Positions 33,266 to 45,010 of a stretch of 64,000 bases of DNA are shown one piece after another (position 1 is the first letter of the stretch; each line of letters starts with the position of its first letter). A program made the translations under genes and the position numbers. The notes below the pieces were generated by a model that saw only the letters and a list, made by a program, of their open reading frames with translations, ran no database searches and had not been told where the DNA came from. The DNA lies in the NCBI RefSeq assembly GCF_963259705.1, contig NC_081844.1, forward strand, positions 44,819,930 through 44,883,929. The letters run 5' to 3'. The stretch comes from Myotis daubentonii. Its lineage: Eukaryota; Chordata; Mammalia; Chiroptera; Vespertilionidae.

Positions 33266-33640
33266 CCACAGTGGCCTTTTAATCCCGAGTGTTTTCTGTA
33301 ACTCCTGCTATTGTAGCACAGGACTTTTTTTTCACATTATATACCCTCTTTGAAAATTTTTTTTTATTGTTTTGTTACCATAGTAACACCTCATCTTTTA
33401 AAACTCAGCTCAAGGACCAGTCTTCCCAGAGCTTTTTGGACGTCACTATTATTCCTCTTACTGTACCTTGTCTCTTGTGGTGCTTTTATATTGTGGATTT
33501 ATGAATGTTTGTATTTGATTATTATTAATCCGACTGGTAATGTGCCTGAGTTTTGTATCATTATATTCTGAGAGCTACCATAGTTCTGGGCACTGGAAAT
33601 AAGTCAGTATATGACTAATATCAAGGTGCAACACTATAGA

Positions 33641-35299
33641 AGCAAACTATTTGATACTGCATTTCAGTTACATGGTGCAAGTAGATCAGTTCTTTTAGAA
33701 ATGTATTAATTCTTACAAACCTCAAATGTATTGTCCTTCAAAAGAGCTAAAAAATGAAAAAGAAAAGGACAACTGAAAATTCACTTTAAAAACCGAGATA
33801 ACAAATTTGATTAATGTGAATACTTAAATTTATAGTTTAGTGTATTCAGCAGATGGCACAGTTATTTCAACATTTTTTCAGACACATCCATAGTATAAAG
33901 TATTTCTTCATGAATCTGTAGAAAGCTCGCAAAAAGCACTCTTCTTTCAGAAACTCTCGCTTACACATTTCAAAGTGATGGGAGTAACATTGCCAGTAGA
34001 GCTCCCATTAATGTCAATGAGAATCGCTGACAATTCCCCAGCAATACTTGGAAAACATCTTCATTGTTGCCTTGGGGCTATTGCTAATGCTGTGCACAAA
34101 TAAGATGCAGCTCTTAAAGAGACAATTGCTTTTATACTGCGGAGCCTATATCTTCACTGATGCTAAACAGAGATGGCACACAAGAATGCATGATTCTTTT
34201 TACTTATCTGAAAGGCAATATTGCAGTTTTTCTCAACTGTGTCCTCATTTAAAATAAGAAGAATAAATCTTTCTAAAAATAATGCTCTAATATGATTAAA
34301 TGGAGATGACATTTTTTTTTCAAATACATACATTACAAAACACTGTAGAATCACCCTATTTATGGGCCAGTTGCTGACATTTCTCTTTAGATAAGTAAAT
34401 CAATAACTATAGGCTAAAATTGACTTACTATAATTGCAATTTAAAATTATATAAATTATTTTTATTTTTTATCTAAACATTAGGTTACAAAAATTAGAAG
34501 ACCAAAAGAAAAAGGATATTTTTATGTGCTTTCTAGAACTCTATTCTTTAGTAATGATATTTTAAGGGGGTAAAATATTCTAAATATTTTATCATCTAAA
34601 TACTAACCTGGGCCTCACAGATGAGCCTTCCTGTTCTTCTGTCAAATGTAAATACTTTCACAAATCGTTAATATCAAACAAGAGCACCCTATAATCATAT
34701 CTGAACAGAGACAGGATCACGAACATTGTCCAGAACACAAAGATGATCAGCAGCCTTCATGCAGGATAATGTGAATTGCTTCACTGTTTATAGATTTAGC
34801 CTCACTATGGTTTTTCCTCCTTCCTGATAACATTTAAGATAGATAATCATAAAAACAAAATACCTGTTCCTAACTCAGAACAAAGACACTTCAAAACAAC
34901 AATAACAAAAAACAACAACAACAACAAAAACCCTGATTTGTCAGATTCCAGATTCTAGGTTTTAAAAGGTATATGCGTAAAGCATTGAAGTGAGAAAGAA
35001 GGAATTGAAAGTGAATCTTTAAGAGAACTGTAAATAGCATAAGTGACTATTACATTTTGTTCTTCCACTTCTTCCATAATTGTTTTCTGGGCTTCCAACT
35101 TATTGTAAGGAAATGAGGATTTTAAAAATAAGCAGACTTGCCTTTTCTATCTGATTAAATAGAGTCAAAAGGGAGAAGGTGGGACTGGCTCTAGTTAATA
35201 GAAATCAATGAAAATCCTTGGTAACTAAAAAATGGTGTTGGTCTCTTTATTTGTTAAAATATTTTATTTATATCTATGAGTTTTGTGAATTTGTTTTTC
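33641..35299. other. Repeat-poor unique DNA, 1.7 kb
   Basis: No transposon is recognised. The part near 33840-34260 has balanced composition without simple repeats, which makes it a candidate for conserved non-coding DNA. The frame at 34048-34257 is not supported as a gene. Confidence 0.4.
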
Positions 35300-36212
35300 T
35301 TGTTTCTTCATTTGTTATTTTCAGTTTTAGATGAGTGAAATCATATGGTTCTTGATTTTTTTTTTGTCTGATCTATTTCACTTAGCATATTCTCATGGTC
35401 TCTCCATGTTACAAATAGCAATATTTCATCATTTCTTATGGATGAGTAGTATTGCATTATATATATATATATATAATGTATATAATAACATCTTCTTTAT
35501 CCAGTCCTCTGTCGAGGGACACTTCAGTTGTTTCTATGTCTTGGCCACCATAAATAATGCTGCAGTGAACATAGGGGTGCATATATCTTTATGAATATAC
35601 TAGAGGTCCAGTGCATGAAAATTCATGCACTGGAGGGGGGTCCCTCAGCCCAGCCTGCCCCCTCTCACAGTCCAGGAGCCCTCAGGGGCAGGAGGTGATC
35701 CAACAATCAGGGGAAGGCAACACCCCCTTCACACCTCTGCTGCTGCCACTGTTGGCAGCACAAGCCTCGGCTGGCCCTGGTTACCTGAGCCTAAGGTGAC
35801 CCTGGGCGACTGGGCAGCCACCATCTGAGGTTTGCCTGTGCCTCAAGTGTTGGGCAGCTGCCATCCGAGACTTGCCTGCGCCTTGGGTCGGCCCTGGGCG
35901 GCTGGGGGGCCGAGGGGACTGGGAGACTCTGGAGGCAGGCGTGGCAAGGCCACCCCAGCAGGGCTGGGGGGACTAGGCACCTCCATTTGAGGGCAGGGAA
36001 GTCACTTAGTATATTCCCTCCTTATTGGCTGTGGGCACCACCATCCTTTGTGATGGTGTGAGGGTCAATTAGCATATTTCACCTTTATTAAATAGGATGT
36101 TTTCAAGTGTTTTGGATAGAAGAGGGATTGCTGGGTCATATGATAACTTTATTTTTAATTTTTTGAGGAACCTCATATTGTTTTTCACAGTGGCTATACC
36201 AGTTTACATTTC
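35300..36212 (-). repeat. Old LINE-1 ORF2 3' part, split by a HeliBat
   Basis: The + strand reads as reversed L1 near the ORF2 end: ATGAGTGAAATCATATGG, CTATTTCACTTAGCATA, CTTCTTTATCCAGTCCTCTG, AATAATGCTGCAGTGAAC and ATAGGGGTGCATATATC (35300-35599). After the Helitron it resumes with GGGATTGCTGGGTCATATG and TTTTTGAGGAACCTCATA (36098-36210). An (AT)n tract (about 35456-35476) grew inside it. Confidence 0.88.
35600..36097 (-). mobile_element. HeliBat Helitron, 498 bp, inside an old L1
   Basis: It opens CTAGAGGTCCAGTGCATG after A (35599), with the palindrome GTGCATGAAAATTCATGCAC, and ends CACCTTTATTAAATAGGA before T (36098). The interior carries tandem phrases GGCAGCCACCATCTGAGG / GGCAGCTGCCATCCGAGA. 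Confidence 0.95.
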
Positions 36213-36218
36213 CACCAG

Positions 36219-36327
36219 AAGGAAGGAAGGAAGGGAGGGAGGGAGGGAGGGAGGGAGGGAGGGAGGAAGGAAGGAAGGAAGGAAGGAAGGAAGGAAGGAA
36301 GGAAGGAAGGAAGGAAGGAAGGAAGGG
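36219..36327. repeat. (GGAA)n / (GGGA)n microsatellite
   Basis: A 109-bp tetranucleotide purine tract, first GGGA then GGAA units. Confidence 0.98.
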
Positions 36328-36344
36328 GCATCTATGTATTGCTG

Positions 36345-37185
36345 GTTTTTAAATCTTTATCTCATCCCAGATTTCTCTACTGAGCTTTTGACCCACTTTA
36401 TTCAACTTACTCTCAGACATATCCTCCTCACAATGCCTTAGATAATTTACTTACCATGTCCAAAACTGAATTCCTCCTTGTATTCAAATCTGTTTTTCTC
36501 TTTACTCCTCAGAGTAGATTTTAGCATCATCTTTCTGTCTTGACATATAACTTTTTAAAAATTTTTGTTTTATTTTTATTGTTTCAGAGAGGAAGGGAGA
36601 GGGAGAGAGAGATAGAAACATCAATGATAAGAATCATTGATTGGCTGCCTCTTGCACAACCCCTACTGGGGATGGAACCCAGGCATTTGCTCTGACCAGG
36701 AATCCAACCATGACTTTCTGGTTCATAGGTTGATACTCAACCATTGAGCCACACAAGCTAGGCTTGACATATAACTTTTGATATGATCCTTTATTCCTCT
36801 GTACTCCCCCTGGCAACACTCATCTGCCCTAGCATTTCTTCATCTTAACATCTATCAATCCTCTCCTTTACATCTCCACTGTCCCTGCACAAGCACATGT
36901 ATTTCTCAACTCTGTTACGTCAACTGCCTCCTAATTACCTGCATCCTTCCAACATTCCATTATGAATGCTAGTCCCAAAGAGATGTTTTAAAAATGCAAA
37001 CCTCATCATGTCTTTCCTAAGCTTAATATCACTCAGTTGTTTTGCATTGTCTGTAGAATAATGTGTAAACACCATAATGTGGTTTACAAGACCTTTCACC
37101 AGATAATTTTTGCTTATTTTTTCAGGCTTAAGTGTATCTACTGCTTCCATATATCTGTTACATTCCAACCTGGTTAATTATATTA
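36345..37185 (+). repeat. L2 LINE fragment, split by a Ves SINE
   Basis: TACCATGTCCAAAACTGAATTCC, CAACTGCCTCCTAATTACC, AGATGTTTTAAAAATGCAAACC, TCATCATGTC and GGTTTACAAGACCTTTCACC match the L2 3' region in order. The SINE at 36556-36762 interrupts it. Confidence 0.72.
36556..36762 (-). mobile_element. Ves SINE in L2
   Basis: A reverse-oriented copy of the TTCATAGGTTGATACTC subfamily with a perfect 17-bp duplication CTTGACATATAACTTTT at 36539-36555 and 36763-36779. Confidence 0.95.
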
Positions 37186-37708
37186 TTCATTATAAAGATG
37201 TCTGATATTGGAAGCAAGGATCTCTCCTGGCCTCTTGCGGATAATTAAGTTTAGATGGACCCTCTTTACTCCTTTCCTGATAATTGAGTAAAAAAATCAA
37301 AAACATCCTTTAAGAAACATGTCTGCAGATTCTTTTATCAGGGTCTGAAGATGAAATTTCAGGAAAAGAATAAACTCAGAATTTTTGATATTTGGCTTTA
37401 AGACCCATGTGTCAGAGTTCACATTTTTTTCTGTGTTATGAAGGAATACCAAAGGTCATAAAACACAGAGTAAATAAATAAAATAATTAGCCAAAGATGA
37501 ATCAGCCAGGAATATACCTAAGCTGCAACAAAGAACACCCCTCTATAAAAAAGTGATAGATTGCACTTATTAAAGGATTATGGCTTGTTTTGGATTTTTT
37601 GCAAGGGTTAAAGAAAGCAGAGGTTTTCTCTGAACTGTGTACTCTCAGGAAGTAGGATTAATTCTGTAATTGAGTACCTTACTTCTTTTTAACTGGGAGA
37701 GGGGAGTA
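37186..37708. other. Unique DNA, nothing recognised
   Basis: No repeat or gene signature. Confidence 0.4.
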
Positions 37709-37827
37709 GTCCTGCTCCTTCCAACTGGGGATGGAGACCACAACCCAGGCATGTACCCTGACTGAGAATCAAACCGTGACCTCCAAGTTCATAGGTCGAA
37801 CTTAACCACTGAGCCATGCTGGCTGGG
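37709..37827 (-). mobile_element. Ves SINE head fragment
   Basis: Only the tRNA-like 5' half is left: GGGGATGGAGACCACAACCC, CAAACCGTGACCTCC, AACCACTGAGCCATGCTGG. The SINE's CT-rich 3' part and tail are missing and no duplication is seen, so this copy was cut after insertion. Confidence 0.75.
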
Positions 37828-38764
37828 CTGATTAGTCACTTTTGTGGTTTGCCCAGTTCCTTGTTTGTAACTGTGCTCAGTGAATGGTTAGAGGGGTCTT
37901 CGTTCATCCTGGTCACAGAGTGACTTCCTGTGATATGATCTGTAAAAGAGTGTGTGTGCAAAAGCAGAATGCCATGATCTAGCTCTTGGTGTCATGCCGA
38001 CACCCAAAAGAAAGCCATCAGGGCTGCCTTTTTTCTTTCTCATGTAGAGAGGCTTGGAGTCCACATAGAACAATCAAAAATGAATGAGAGATAATAGTCA
38101 CCCCGTCCTTCTCTTCTGTGTCAAATGGATGGGGGTGATTGCAATAAGTGATAGAGAAGGATGGGGAAGGAGAGGTACTTTGGGGAACTGTAATTTTATT
38201 GCTCACATAATCTTTGTGAAAGTAGTCCTATGATTGGAATTTGCTCAAGTACATTGCTAATTCCCATGGTGTAGGAAATGTTACAAGAGCAATAATTTCT
38301 CTTGGGATTCTGCTGTCTGTTGGGTTCTGTGACCATAGAGGCCACAGTTATGGGGTGTTGGTGGTAAAGGATGGGGTGTATTGTAGAGATCCTGAGTTGA
38401 TCTTGATTATCCATAAAGTAGACATATTAAGTTAATATCTGATTTCATGAACATATCCATGAGATTTTTTGCACATGTTCTTTTTTAACTTGAACAGTCT
38501 ACTCTCTACTTTGTTCAGCTGAAACCTACTTATAAAGGGTGGAGAAAAAGTAGGTTTATAGTTGTGAGTTATAAATTATTGTATTATTTTCCATACAACT
38601 GTAAATCTGCTTTTACCATACCCTGTATTTCAGGCTACTTGTTGAAATTCTCTTTTTTGGCCATCCTTCTCATGGCCCTCATGATTACATCCTATGTCCT
38701 TCAGAAGGTCCTAACTTTTGCTTATCAAAGACTTGTCATGATTTAATGTAACTATTTTTTTAAT
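37828..38764. other. Unique DNA, nothing recognised
   Basis: No repeat or gene signature is defended here. Confidence 0.4.
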
Positions 38765-38895
38765 TATCTCTCTATTGCTAGAATATGAGTTCAGTGAAGG
38801 TAAAAAAGACATTTGTCTTGTTCAGAGTAATATGTCCTGCAATAAGCATAATGCCTTGTTCATAGTAGGTACTCACTAACCAGTTGTCAAATAAA
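38765..38895 (+). repeat. L2 LINE 3' end fragment
   Basis: TTGCTAGAATATGAGTTCAG, TTTGTCTTGTTCAGAGTAAT, CATAGTAGGTACTCACTAA are L2 3'-end words in order. Confidence 0.65.
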
Positions 38896-39274
38896 GTTAT
38901 TGATAAAATGTGTGTGATATAGCCATATATATATGGAACTATTTATTCATTTTCATGCATTCTTCAGTATGTCAATAACATTCATTTCTTTTTATTTATT
39001 TCAACAGTTTTTAAAAAGGCATACCATGTACTAAACATTTTCCAGGCACTTGGATATGATGGTAGACTATAACCCAAACAGGGCCTTGGTGCCTCAGTGT
39101 TCTTCTTGTGGCTACAGAGGAGCAAAGGAGCAAAGTATAATACCATGTAATAAACACTTTTCTGGGAAAATATATATGTAACCAGCACAAGTAAACGGAG
39201 GTTTGCTATGAAGATACACATGAGATAAGTCTCTTTGAAATGCAAAAACAGGAATGGCAATACCGATGTCAGTA

Positions 39275-39510
39275 TAGCAATGGTTAAGAGCTTAGGCTTC
39301 CAAAAGAGACTGCAAAGCTTAGATTTATGGAGGCACTATTTGCTAACTGCACTGCCTTGAGAAAGTTATTTAACTTTTCTGTGCCTCGTTTTCTAATCTT
39401 TAGAATGATGCTAATTGTAATACCAATCTCTTAACATTGATGGAAAGATCAAATGAGTTAATCCTTTTGAACCACTTAGATAGTACCTGGCACAGGATTC
39501 ATTTATAATA
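39275..39510 (+). repeat. MIR SINE, near full length
   Basis: AGCAATGGTTAAGAGCTTAGG, AGAAAGTTATTTAACTTTTCTGTGCC, AAATGAGTTAATCCTTTTG and TAGTACCTGGCACAGGA follow the whole MIR consensus order. It is an ancient mammalian tRNA-SINE. Confidence 0.85.
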
Positions 39511-40028
39511 GTTGTTGATTTTTGTAGGATAGTGCTTTTTCAAGATTGAGTTTGGAGAGTTGTTTGATATGTAATAAAAATCTGGTTAACTCCAAGTGTT
39601 ATGAACCCTGATTCCTGGTTTTACTTTGCATGCCTAATTAATACCAATTAGCTTCTTTAACTGGTTTTAGCTCATTGTCCTAAGGGGACACTCTAATTTA
39701 AACCATAGTCACGCATAGCCATGAACTTTTAGCATTTGCTTCTAACAATTATTGCCTAATTCTGCCTTTCTGTTGTTGTTGTTTTGTTTTCTAAGTTTCC
39801 AAGGGAAACAATAAGATTTGCTAATCCACTTTGCTTCACAGGCCACAAACACCAGAGTCCTCTGGCTTTCCTTTAGTGTGGACGTGCCACTGTATCTCGG
39901 TCATCTTTGTTTATGAAGGAACCATAGACAGATAAATATAATTTATCACAGTAAGATGATACAAATAAGAGAATAACACAGGATGAACAAAATTGACAAA
40001 TATACCAATTCTAACCTTTTATTATACA
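39511..40028. other. Unique DNA, nothing recognised
   Basis: No repeat or gene signature. Confidence 0.4.
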
Positions 40029-40180
40029 CTAGAGGCCCCATACACAAAATTCATGCAAGGGTCTCAGCCCTCGCAGCCCCTGGCTGCCCCAGCTTTGTCT
40101 GGAAGGTCGTCCAGAAGGATGTCCGGAAGGTCGTTCAGCTGTTCAGTCTAATTAGCATGTTAGCTCTTTATTATATATGA
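40029..40180 (-). mobile_element. HeliBat Helitron, 152 bp, smallest in the window
   Basis: It opens CTAGAGGCCCCATACAC after A (40028) and ends CTCTTTATTATATATGA before T (40181). The palindrome is degraded. Inside, GGAAGGTCGTCCAGAAGGATG is locally repeated. Confidence 0.88.
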
Positions 40181-41463
40181 TTTCCCCCAAAGAGGAAGCA
40201 AAAATTGCAATTATCAATACTGATAAAGAAAAATGAGTTAGTTGTAAAACAATTTTAATTCTCTACATAGTATTAAAAGTATATTTTTAAATGTATCTCT
40301 GAGCTAAAAAAAAAAAAAAAAAAAAGAAAGAAAGAAAGTAAAGCAAATCACTATATTCCAAAAACTGAATGTAATCCGTAATCTTTAGCTGTAAGTGAAC
40401 TCAGAAGCCTGTGTCTTTCTCTCTGAGGCACTTTGCCAATCCTTAGTGACTCAGAGCTTTTGCTTTGATGTCTATGAAGTGTGTGGGAACAGAGAAGTTC
40501 CTAGAGTTATCTTGGAGATACTGCCATAAAAACTCAGCAGAAGGGTAGCACAGCTGTAGGTGGTAGAAGAATTTATATCTCACCTGAAAAATGATAAAAG
40601 GTTTACATTAATTTGAGCCTCATAAATTTGGGACCTACCTAGGTGGTCCTCCAAACCACAAGTAGATACATATCTATTTTCAAGTGAGTGTCCCAGAGTC
40701 AGCAGAGCTTGTGAGCATCAAACACAAATGCCTGTGAAGGAAAACATCCAAGCATATAGGACAGCATACCTATCAGCAATGGCAATATGCATAATCCAAA
40801 GATTCAGAGAGCTCAGCGATTCCTGAAATTTATTTTACATATCTTTACAAATACTTATCTTTTCTGTTCATATTTGTATCCATATTTATAACATTTATTT
40901 AAGAGCAAAGTTTTGGTTATCCAAGTTCAGTGTTCACTGTTCCTGCTGTTATAGGAAATATTCATAATCTAGAGTTCTATATTTGATTTCTCTCTCAAAC
41001 TCCATTGGCTAAATTTTACTTTAAATATGTATATAAATGTGTGTGCATGTTCAATTTTGGGAAGGCAGAGAGGTTGTATAATGCCTGAATTATTAGACAC
41101 CAAACCATGTCCTTCTGTTTCAAAAACATAAAAAGTACATATATAATAGGGTTTTTATTCTTGATTTTCAGTATTTTTCCCCTAAAATCTCCTTCCTTTG
41201 CTCTTTATACTTAGTGTTTCTGAATAAAGTATGACTTTTGTTATTTGTAGCAAACCTTATATTTTTTCCTGCATGTTCCAAAAAAACTTTTATCTTTAAA
41301 ATTCAAATATTTTTTCATATTAATTCTAGTGTGTTAGCTTCTCATTCATATTTTTAAGTTGGATGATTGAAAATCCTGTATTCTTGATTGTTTTCTTGTG
41401 AGAAAGTGCTGAATTTTAGGATATCTCAGATATTTTTCTACATCCAGAATCATTGAATAAATA
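40181..41463. other. Unique AT-rich DNA
   Basis: A poly-A/(AAAG)n tract at about 40304-40339 is the only simple repeat. No gene is seen. Confidence 0.45.
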
Positions 41464-41639
41464 CAGCAGGTCCTTGAATAACATCATTTCATTCTGTCTT
41501 TTCAGTAGAAAATTGATGAGCTGCTCAAAGAACTTAACTTATATTTATATTAATTAGCCTATGGTAAAATTGGTTTTGTTATATATCATTGTGCTTAAAG
41601 TCATAGGACCTATTGGCAACATTAAGCGAGAACTTAGTG
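41464..41639. mobile_element. Old Tigger-like (pogo/mariner) non-autonomous element
   Basis: It starts CAGCAGGTCCTTGAATAAC and ends ATTAAGCGAGAACTTAGTG, imperfect terminal inverted repeats, each bordered by TA (41462-41463 and 41640-41641), the target used by this superfamily. Internal words such as ATGGTAAAATTGGTTTTGTTATA and GGACCTATTGGCAAC fit an old Tigger-type repeat. The exact family is not certain. Confidence 0.6.
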
Positions 41640-41698
41640 TACACTCCCGCTGTAGGCTACTTGCTTAGCATTTCCTGGGCCAATCCTTTTCGCTGTGG

Positions 41699-41780
41699 AC
41701 TTCATATACTTATATGTAAACCACTCATGTATATGTGTAAGAAAATATATTGATCAGTGTATGAAATAATATACAACATG
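41699..41780 (+). repeat. Direct repeat D, copy 1
   Basis: ATATGTAAACCACTCATGT and GAAATAATATACAACAT recur in the same order and orientation at 45011-45072. Copy 1 carries an extra 20 bp (about 41745-41764) that copy 2 lacks. Confidence 0.88.
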
Positions 41781-42122
41781 CTACCTATTAGAATAATTAA
41801 TGTACAAAGACATTCTTATCTCTCCAATGTTATAACAAATTTGATATTTTTCTATTTTCTACACTATCTACTCTTTTACAATTATGTACTTATTTTTAAT
41901 TGATTTACAAGAAGCCTGATTAGGTTCAAAGTTTAATTTTTTAGTTACTATTAATTATTTCTGAAAGGAGATGAACTGTGAATGAATATGTTGTAATTCA
42001 CATTGTAAATATTCTGCATGTGCATACCTAATGTTGTTCCTGAAACTGTAAGTCCATGCTGCTTTAGGCAGAATTTCAGGGATAAAGAGAAAGAGGAAGG
42101 GAGGGAGGGTGGGAGGGAGAAG

Positions 42123-42193
<71 letters not shown>

Positions 42194-42436
42194 TAGGTTC
42201 CCACTAAGGGTAACTATTTTTGACATGATTGAAAGCTTTCAATGCTTTAGTTCTCATTGGATTGAAGTGGACTACAGAGCTGAGTTAAAGGCCTTCAACA
42301 ACAGATCAACATTTGTGTGTGTGTAGACTTTATTTTTTCTGTATGTAAAATTCAGATAAAATTCAAGGAGAGAATGAATGGCAAACCAGATATTAGTTTA
42401 AAATCTGTCCTTTTTTTCTTCAGAAAAGAACTAAGT
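41781..42436. other. Unique DNA with a purine tract
   Basis: The GA-rich tract at about 42085-42188 is described separately. Nothing else is recognised. Confidence 0.4.
42085..42188. repeat. (GGGA)n then (GA)n microsatellite
   Basis: GGGA-rich text leads into about 31 GA units. It accounts for the repetitive Glu/Arg and Ser/Leu open frames on either strand. Confidence 0.96.
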
Positions 42437-42606
42437 GCTGTACAAATCTACACCACTTTTTTGTTGCTCATGATTATCCTAAAACCTATAATAGAAACAT
42501 ATTCTCTATGAGTTTAATAATAGTATTAAGGTTCATTGTTTTATTATTTTTAATTTACTATATTTAATTTTTAAAGACTACACCCTCCATTTCCACCATG
42601 TGATCA
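42437..42606 (+). repeat. Inverted repeat, left arm, about 170 bp
   Basis: From GCTGTACAAATCTACACC to CACCATGTGATCA this segment is the reverse complement of 43775-43942, with two substitutions and one 2-bp indel by eye. It resembles no transposon terminus I know. Confidence 0.95.
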
Positions 42607-43774
42607 CTTCTTTTTTTAATTTTGTTATATTGCTTAAAATATTACAAAGAGTAGTACAACTCACTTCTTATAAAAAAAGATTTTGCATGTAGTTATTTCC
42701 CTTTTATATGTGAGATTTCTTTATTCATATCCAATACACAACATAATGCACTTTCCAGCTGTTAATCAATATTGGTTCCTTTAGAAACAGTTTATCACAA
42801 TGAAATAATTGCAAATAAGCGTATTTTTCCCTTATCTTTATCATAAAACATTGCAGCTCAGTGAACTGTTATCTGTCTTAGTGAAGAATAGTTTGTTTGC
42901 ATCTTTCCATAATCTTCTTAAAACAAGAAAATGAGTTTGCTAATGTAAGAGCTGAGCCTGCTATGTATTCACCTAATGCTGTGCTTAATACGTAATCTTT
43001 TCCTCATTAATTGTTCAGCAAACATATGGTGGTGTCCAGATGAGGTCAAATGTAAGTGGATCTCCTTATCAATTCTATGGGGAATAACTTTAACACTTGG
43101 AACTTTTCCTTTGGAAAAAAAAATTGACATTTAGTCTCACACACAAATGAAGTTCATAAATCCTTCACTTCTAGATTGAACTGTCATCTGGCATGACTTA
43201 AATCAGTCTAAACGATGTCCATTAAAGTCATTTTTATGGTCAGTGAACTTGATCTGATGGGTTTTCCCAAGGATCTACCATAACTTTATATCAATAGTCT
43301 TAAAAAGTTTTATCGTGTCTCATAGCTCTTTCTTTTTGCTTTTACAGGCACCTTATAGACTAACATAAGAACTCCTTGTTCACTTTTTGCACACTGTTTT
43401 CCATCTGACTTTGGTCTCTTATGACAAGGTCCGTTAATATATTATATTAATGGTGTGAATGGGTAAGAATGCCAAGTTAGAAAGGATAACTGAATTTTTA
43501 TTTTATTTCCCTTTCTCCACAGTTACCAAGAATTTAGTCTTTATTGCATCTGTGTCCCATCCATTTGATTGATGTGTCTTTTATTATATCTTCATATAAT
43601 AAAACTGCCCATAAGTTGTGGAGCAAATCTCAAATATTAAGTGGTAGTATTACTTCATATCAGTATGTAGATGAGAGGAGGGGGAAGAAAGGATACATTT
43701 AGGGTAATAATTGGTTTTATTACAGGTCCTGCAACTTACATTTTTTCAAAGCACTAAACTCTCATAGATCTAAA
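42607..43774. other. Spacer of the inverted repeat
   Basis: The 1.17-kb spacer is AT-rich, with no recognised transposase, repeat family or gene. Confidence 0.45.
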
Positions 43775-43942
43775 TGACCACATGGTGGAAATGGAGGGTA
43801 GTCTTTAAAAATTAAATATAATAAATTAAAAATAATAAAACAATGAACCTTAATACTATTATTAAACTCATAGAGAATATGTTTCTATTATAGGTTTTAG
43901 GATAATCATGAGCAACAAAAAAGTGGTGTAGATTTGTACAGC
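43775..43942 (-). repeat. Inverted repeat, right arm, 168 bp
   Basis: From TGACCACATGGTGGAAATGG to ATTTGTACAGC it mirrors 42437-42606. Similarity ends abruptly on both sides. Confidence 0.95.
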
Positions 43943-44102
43943 AGTTTTCAGAATATTTGGTCTCAAAATATATTTGAACTCTTACAAGATTTAGAGAAAC
44001 TAAAAGAAATTATGTTTATGTATATGCACACTATTGTAATTAATAGCACTAGAAATTAAAACAGAAATGTTTAAAATATTTATATATTAACTTATTTAAT
44101 AA

Positions 44103-44732
44103 CTAGAGACCTGGTGCACAAATTCGGTGGGGCCCGTCTGGGTGCCCTGCAGGGATTGGGCCGAAGCCTGCAGTCCAACACTGCCTGCATCTCCTACATG
44201 CCACTCTCGCTCATCCCGGCCCCACTGTGCCTGCCGCGGGCTCATGCCCAATCAGTCACTGTCGGGAGAGGCTTGTGCTGCCACAGCAGCACTTGCCAGC
44301 CATGAGCCCTGCATCTGGCACCCTCCCAAGGGGAGTGGCCTATGGGATCAGGCCGAAACCATCTCTCCGACATCCCCTGAGGGGTCCCAGATTGTGAGAG
44401 GGTGCAGGCCAGGCTGAGGGACCCCATCGGTGCATGATTGGGCCGAGGAGGGACTGCAGGAGGGCTCCAGGGCGTGTCTGGCCCATCTCCCTCAGTCCCG
44501 ATCAGCCAGACCCCAGCAGCAAGCTAACCTACTGTTTGGAGCATCTGCCCCCTGGTGGCTAATACACATCACAGTGACTAATAAACCAGTTGACTGTCTG
44601 CCCCCTGGTGGTCAGTGCACATCATAGTGAGCAGTTGAGCAGCCTTAGCATATCATTAGCATTTTATGCTTTAATTGGTTGGTCGGTTCTGCCATTTGGT
44701 CTATTTGCATATTACCCTTTTATTATATAGGA
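44103..44732 (-). mobile_element. HeliBat Helitron, 630 bp
   Basis: It opens CTAGAGACCTGGTGCAC after A (44102) and ends CCCTTTTATTATATAGGA before T (44733). Two GCCCCCTGGTGG phrases (near 44547 and 44602) with CACATCA mark a duplicated internal unit, related to 29523-29968. Confidence 0.94.
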
Positions 44733-44768
44733 TAAAACAGTAAATCTATCACATGGTAACATAGCACA

Positions 44769-45007
44769 TCCTACATAATAAAGAGGTAATATGCAAATTG
44801 ACCATCAAACCCTCACACAAGATGTCTGCCCCATGTGGTCACAAGATGGCCACACCCATGTCATCACAAGATGGCCTCCACAAGGTGGCTGGCAGGGGAG
44901 GGCAGTTAGGGGTGACCGGGCCTACAGGGGAGGGAGGGCAGTTGGAGGAGACCAGGCTGGCAGGGGAGGGCAGTTAGGGGTGACCAGGCTGGCAGGGGAG
45001 GGCAGTT
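44769..45007 (+). mobile_element. HeliBat Helitron, 3' end missing
   Basis: The 5' end TCCTACATAATAAAGAGG follows A (44768). The body includes three roughly 50-60 bp units built on GGCAGGGGAGGGCAGTT with GGTGACC (about 44888-45007). The palindrome and CTAG terminator are absent: the sequence passes directly into direct repeat D copy 2. Confidence 0.88.
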
Positions 45008-45010
45008 GTT

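Larger units (their letters stand above)
31480..33640 (+). repeat. L2 LINE copy, split by three younger insertions
   Basis: L2 3' region text appears in order in pieces: about 31480-32104 (GTAATGGCACCACCGACTATG, ATGTAAATCTGATCATATCC), 32640-32707 (CAGTCTGGTCACTGCTACC), 33002-33040 (CACTCCAGCCACAGTGGCC) and 33279-33640 (AAACTCAGCTCAAGGACCAG, TCTTCCCAGAGC). The gaps are an MLT1-like LTR, a HeliBat and a Ves SINE. No frame is open. Confidence 0.72.

Noticed and set aside
42437..43942. Reading the inverted repeat as a DNA transposon with long terminal repeats
   Set aside because: No target duplication, no recognisable terminal motif and no transposase remnant in the spacer were found, so I left it as an unexplained repeat.
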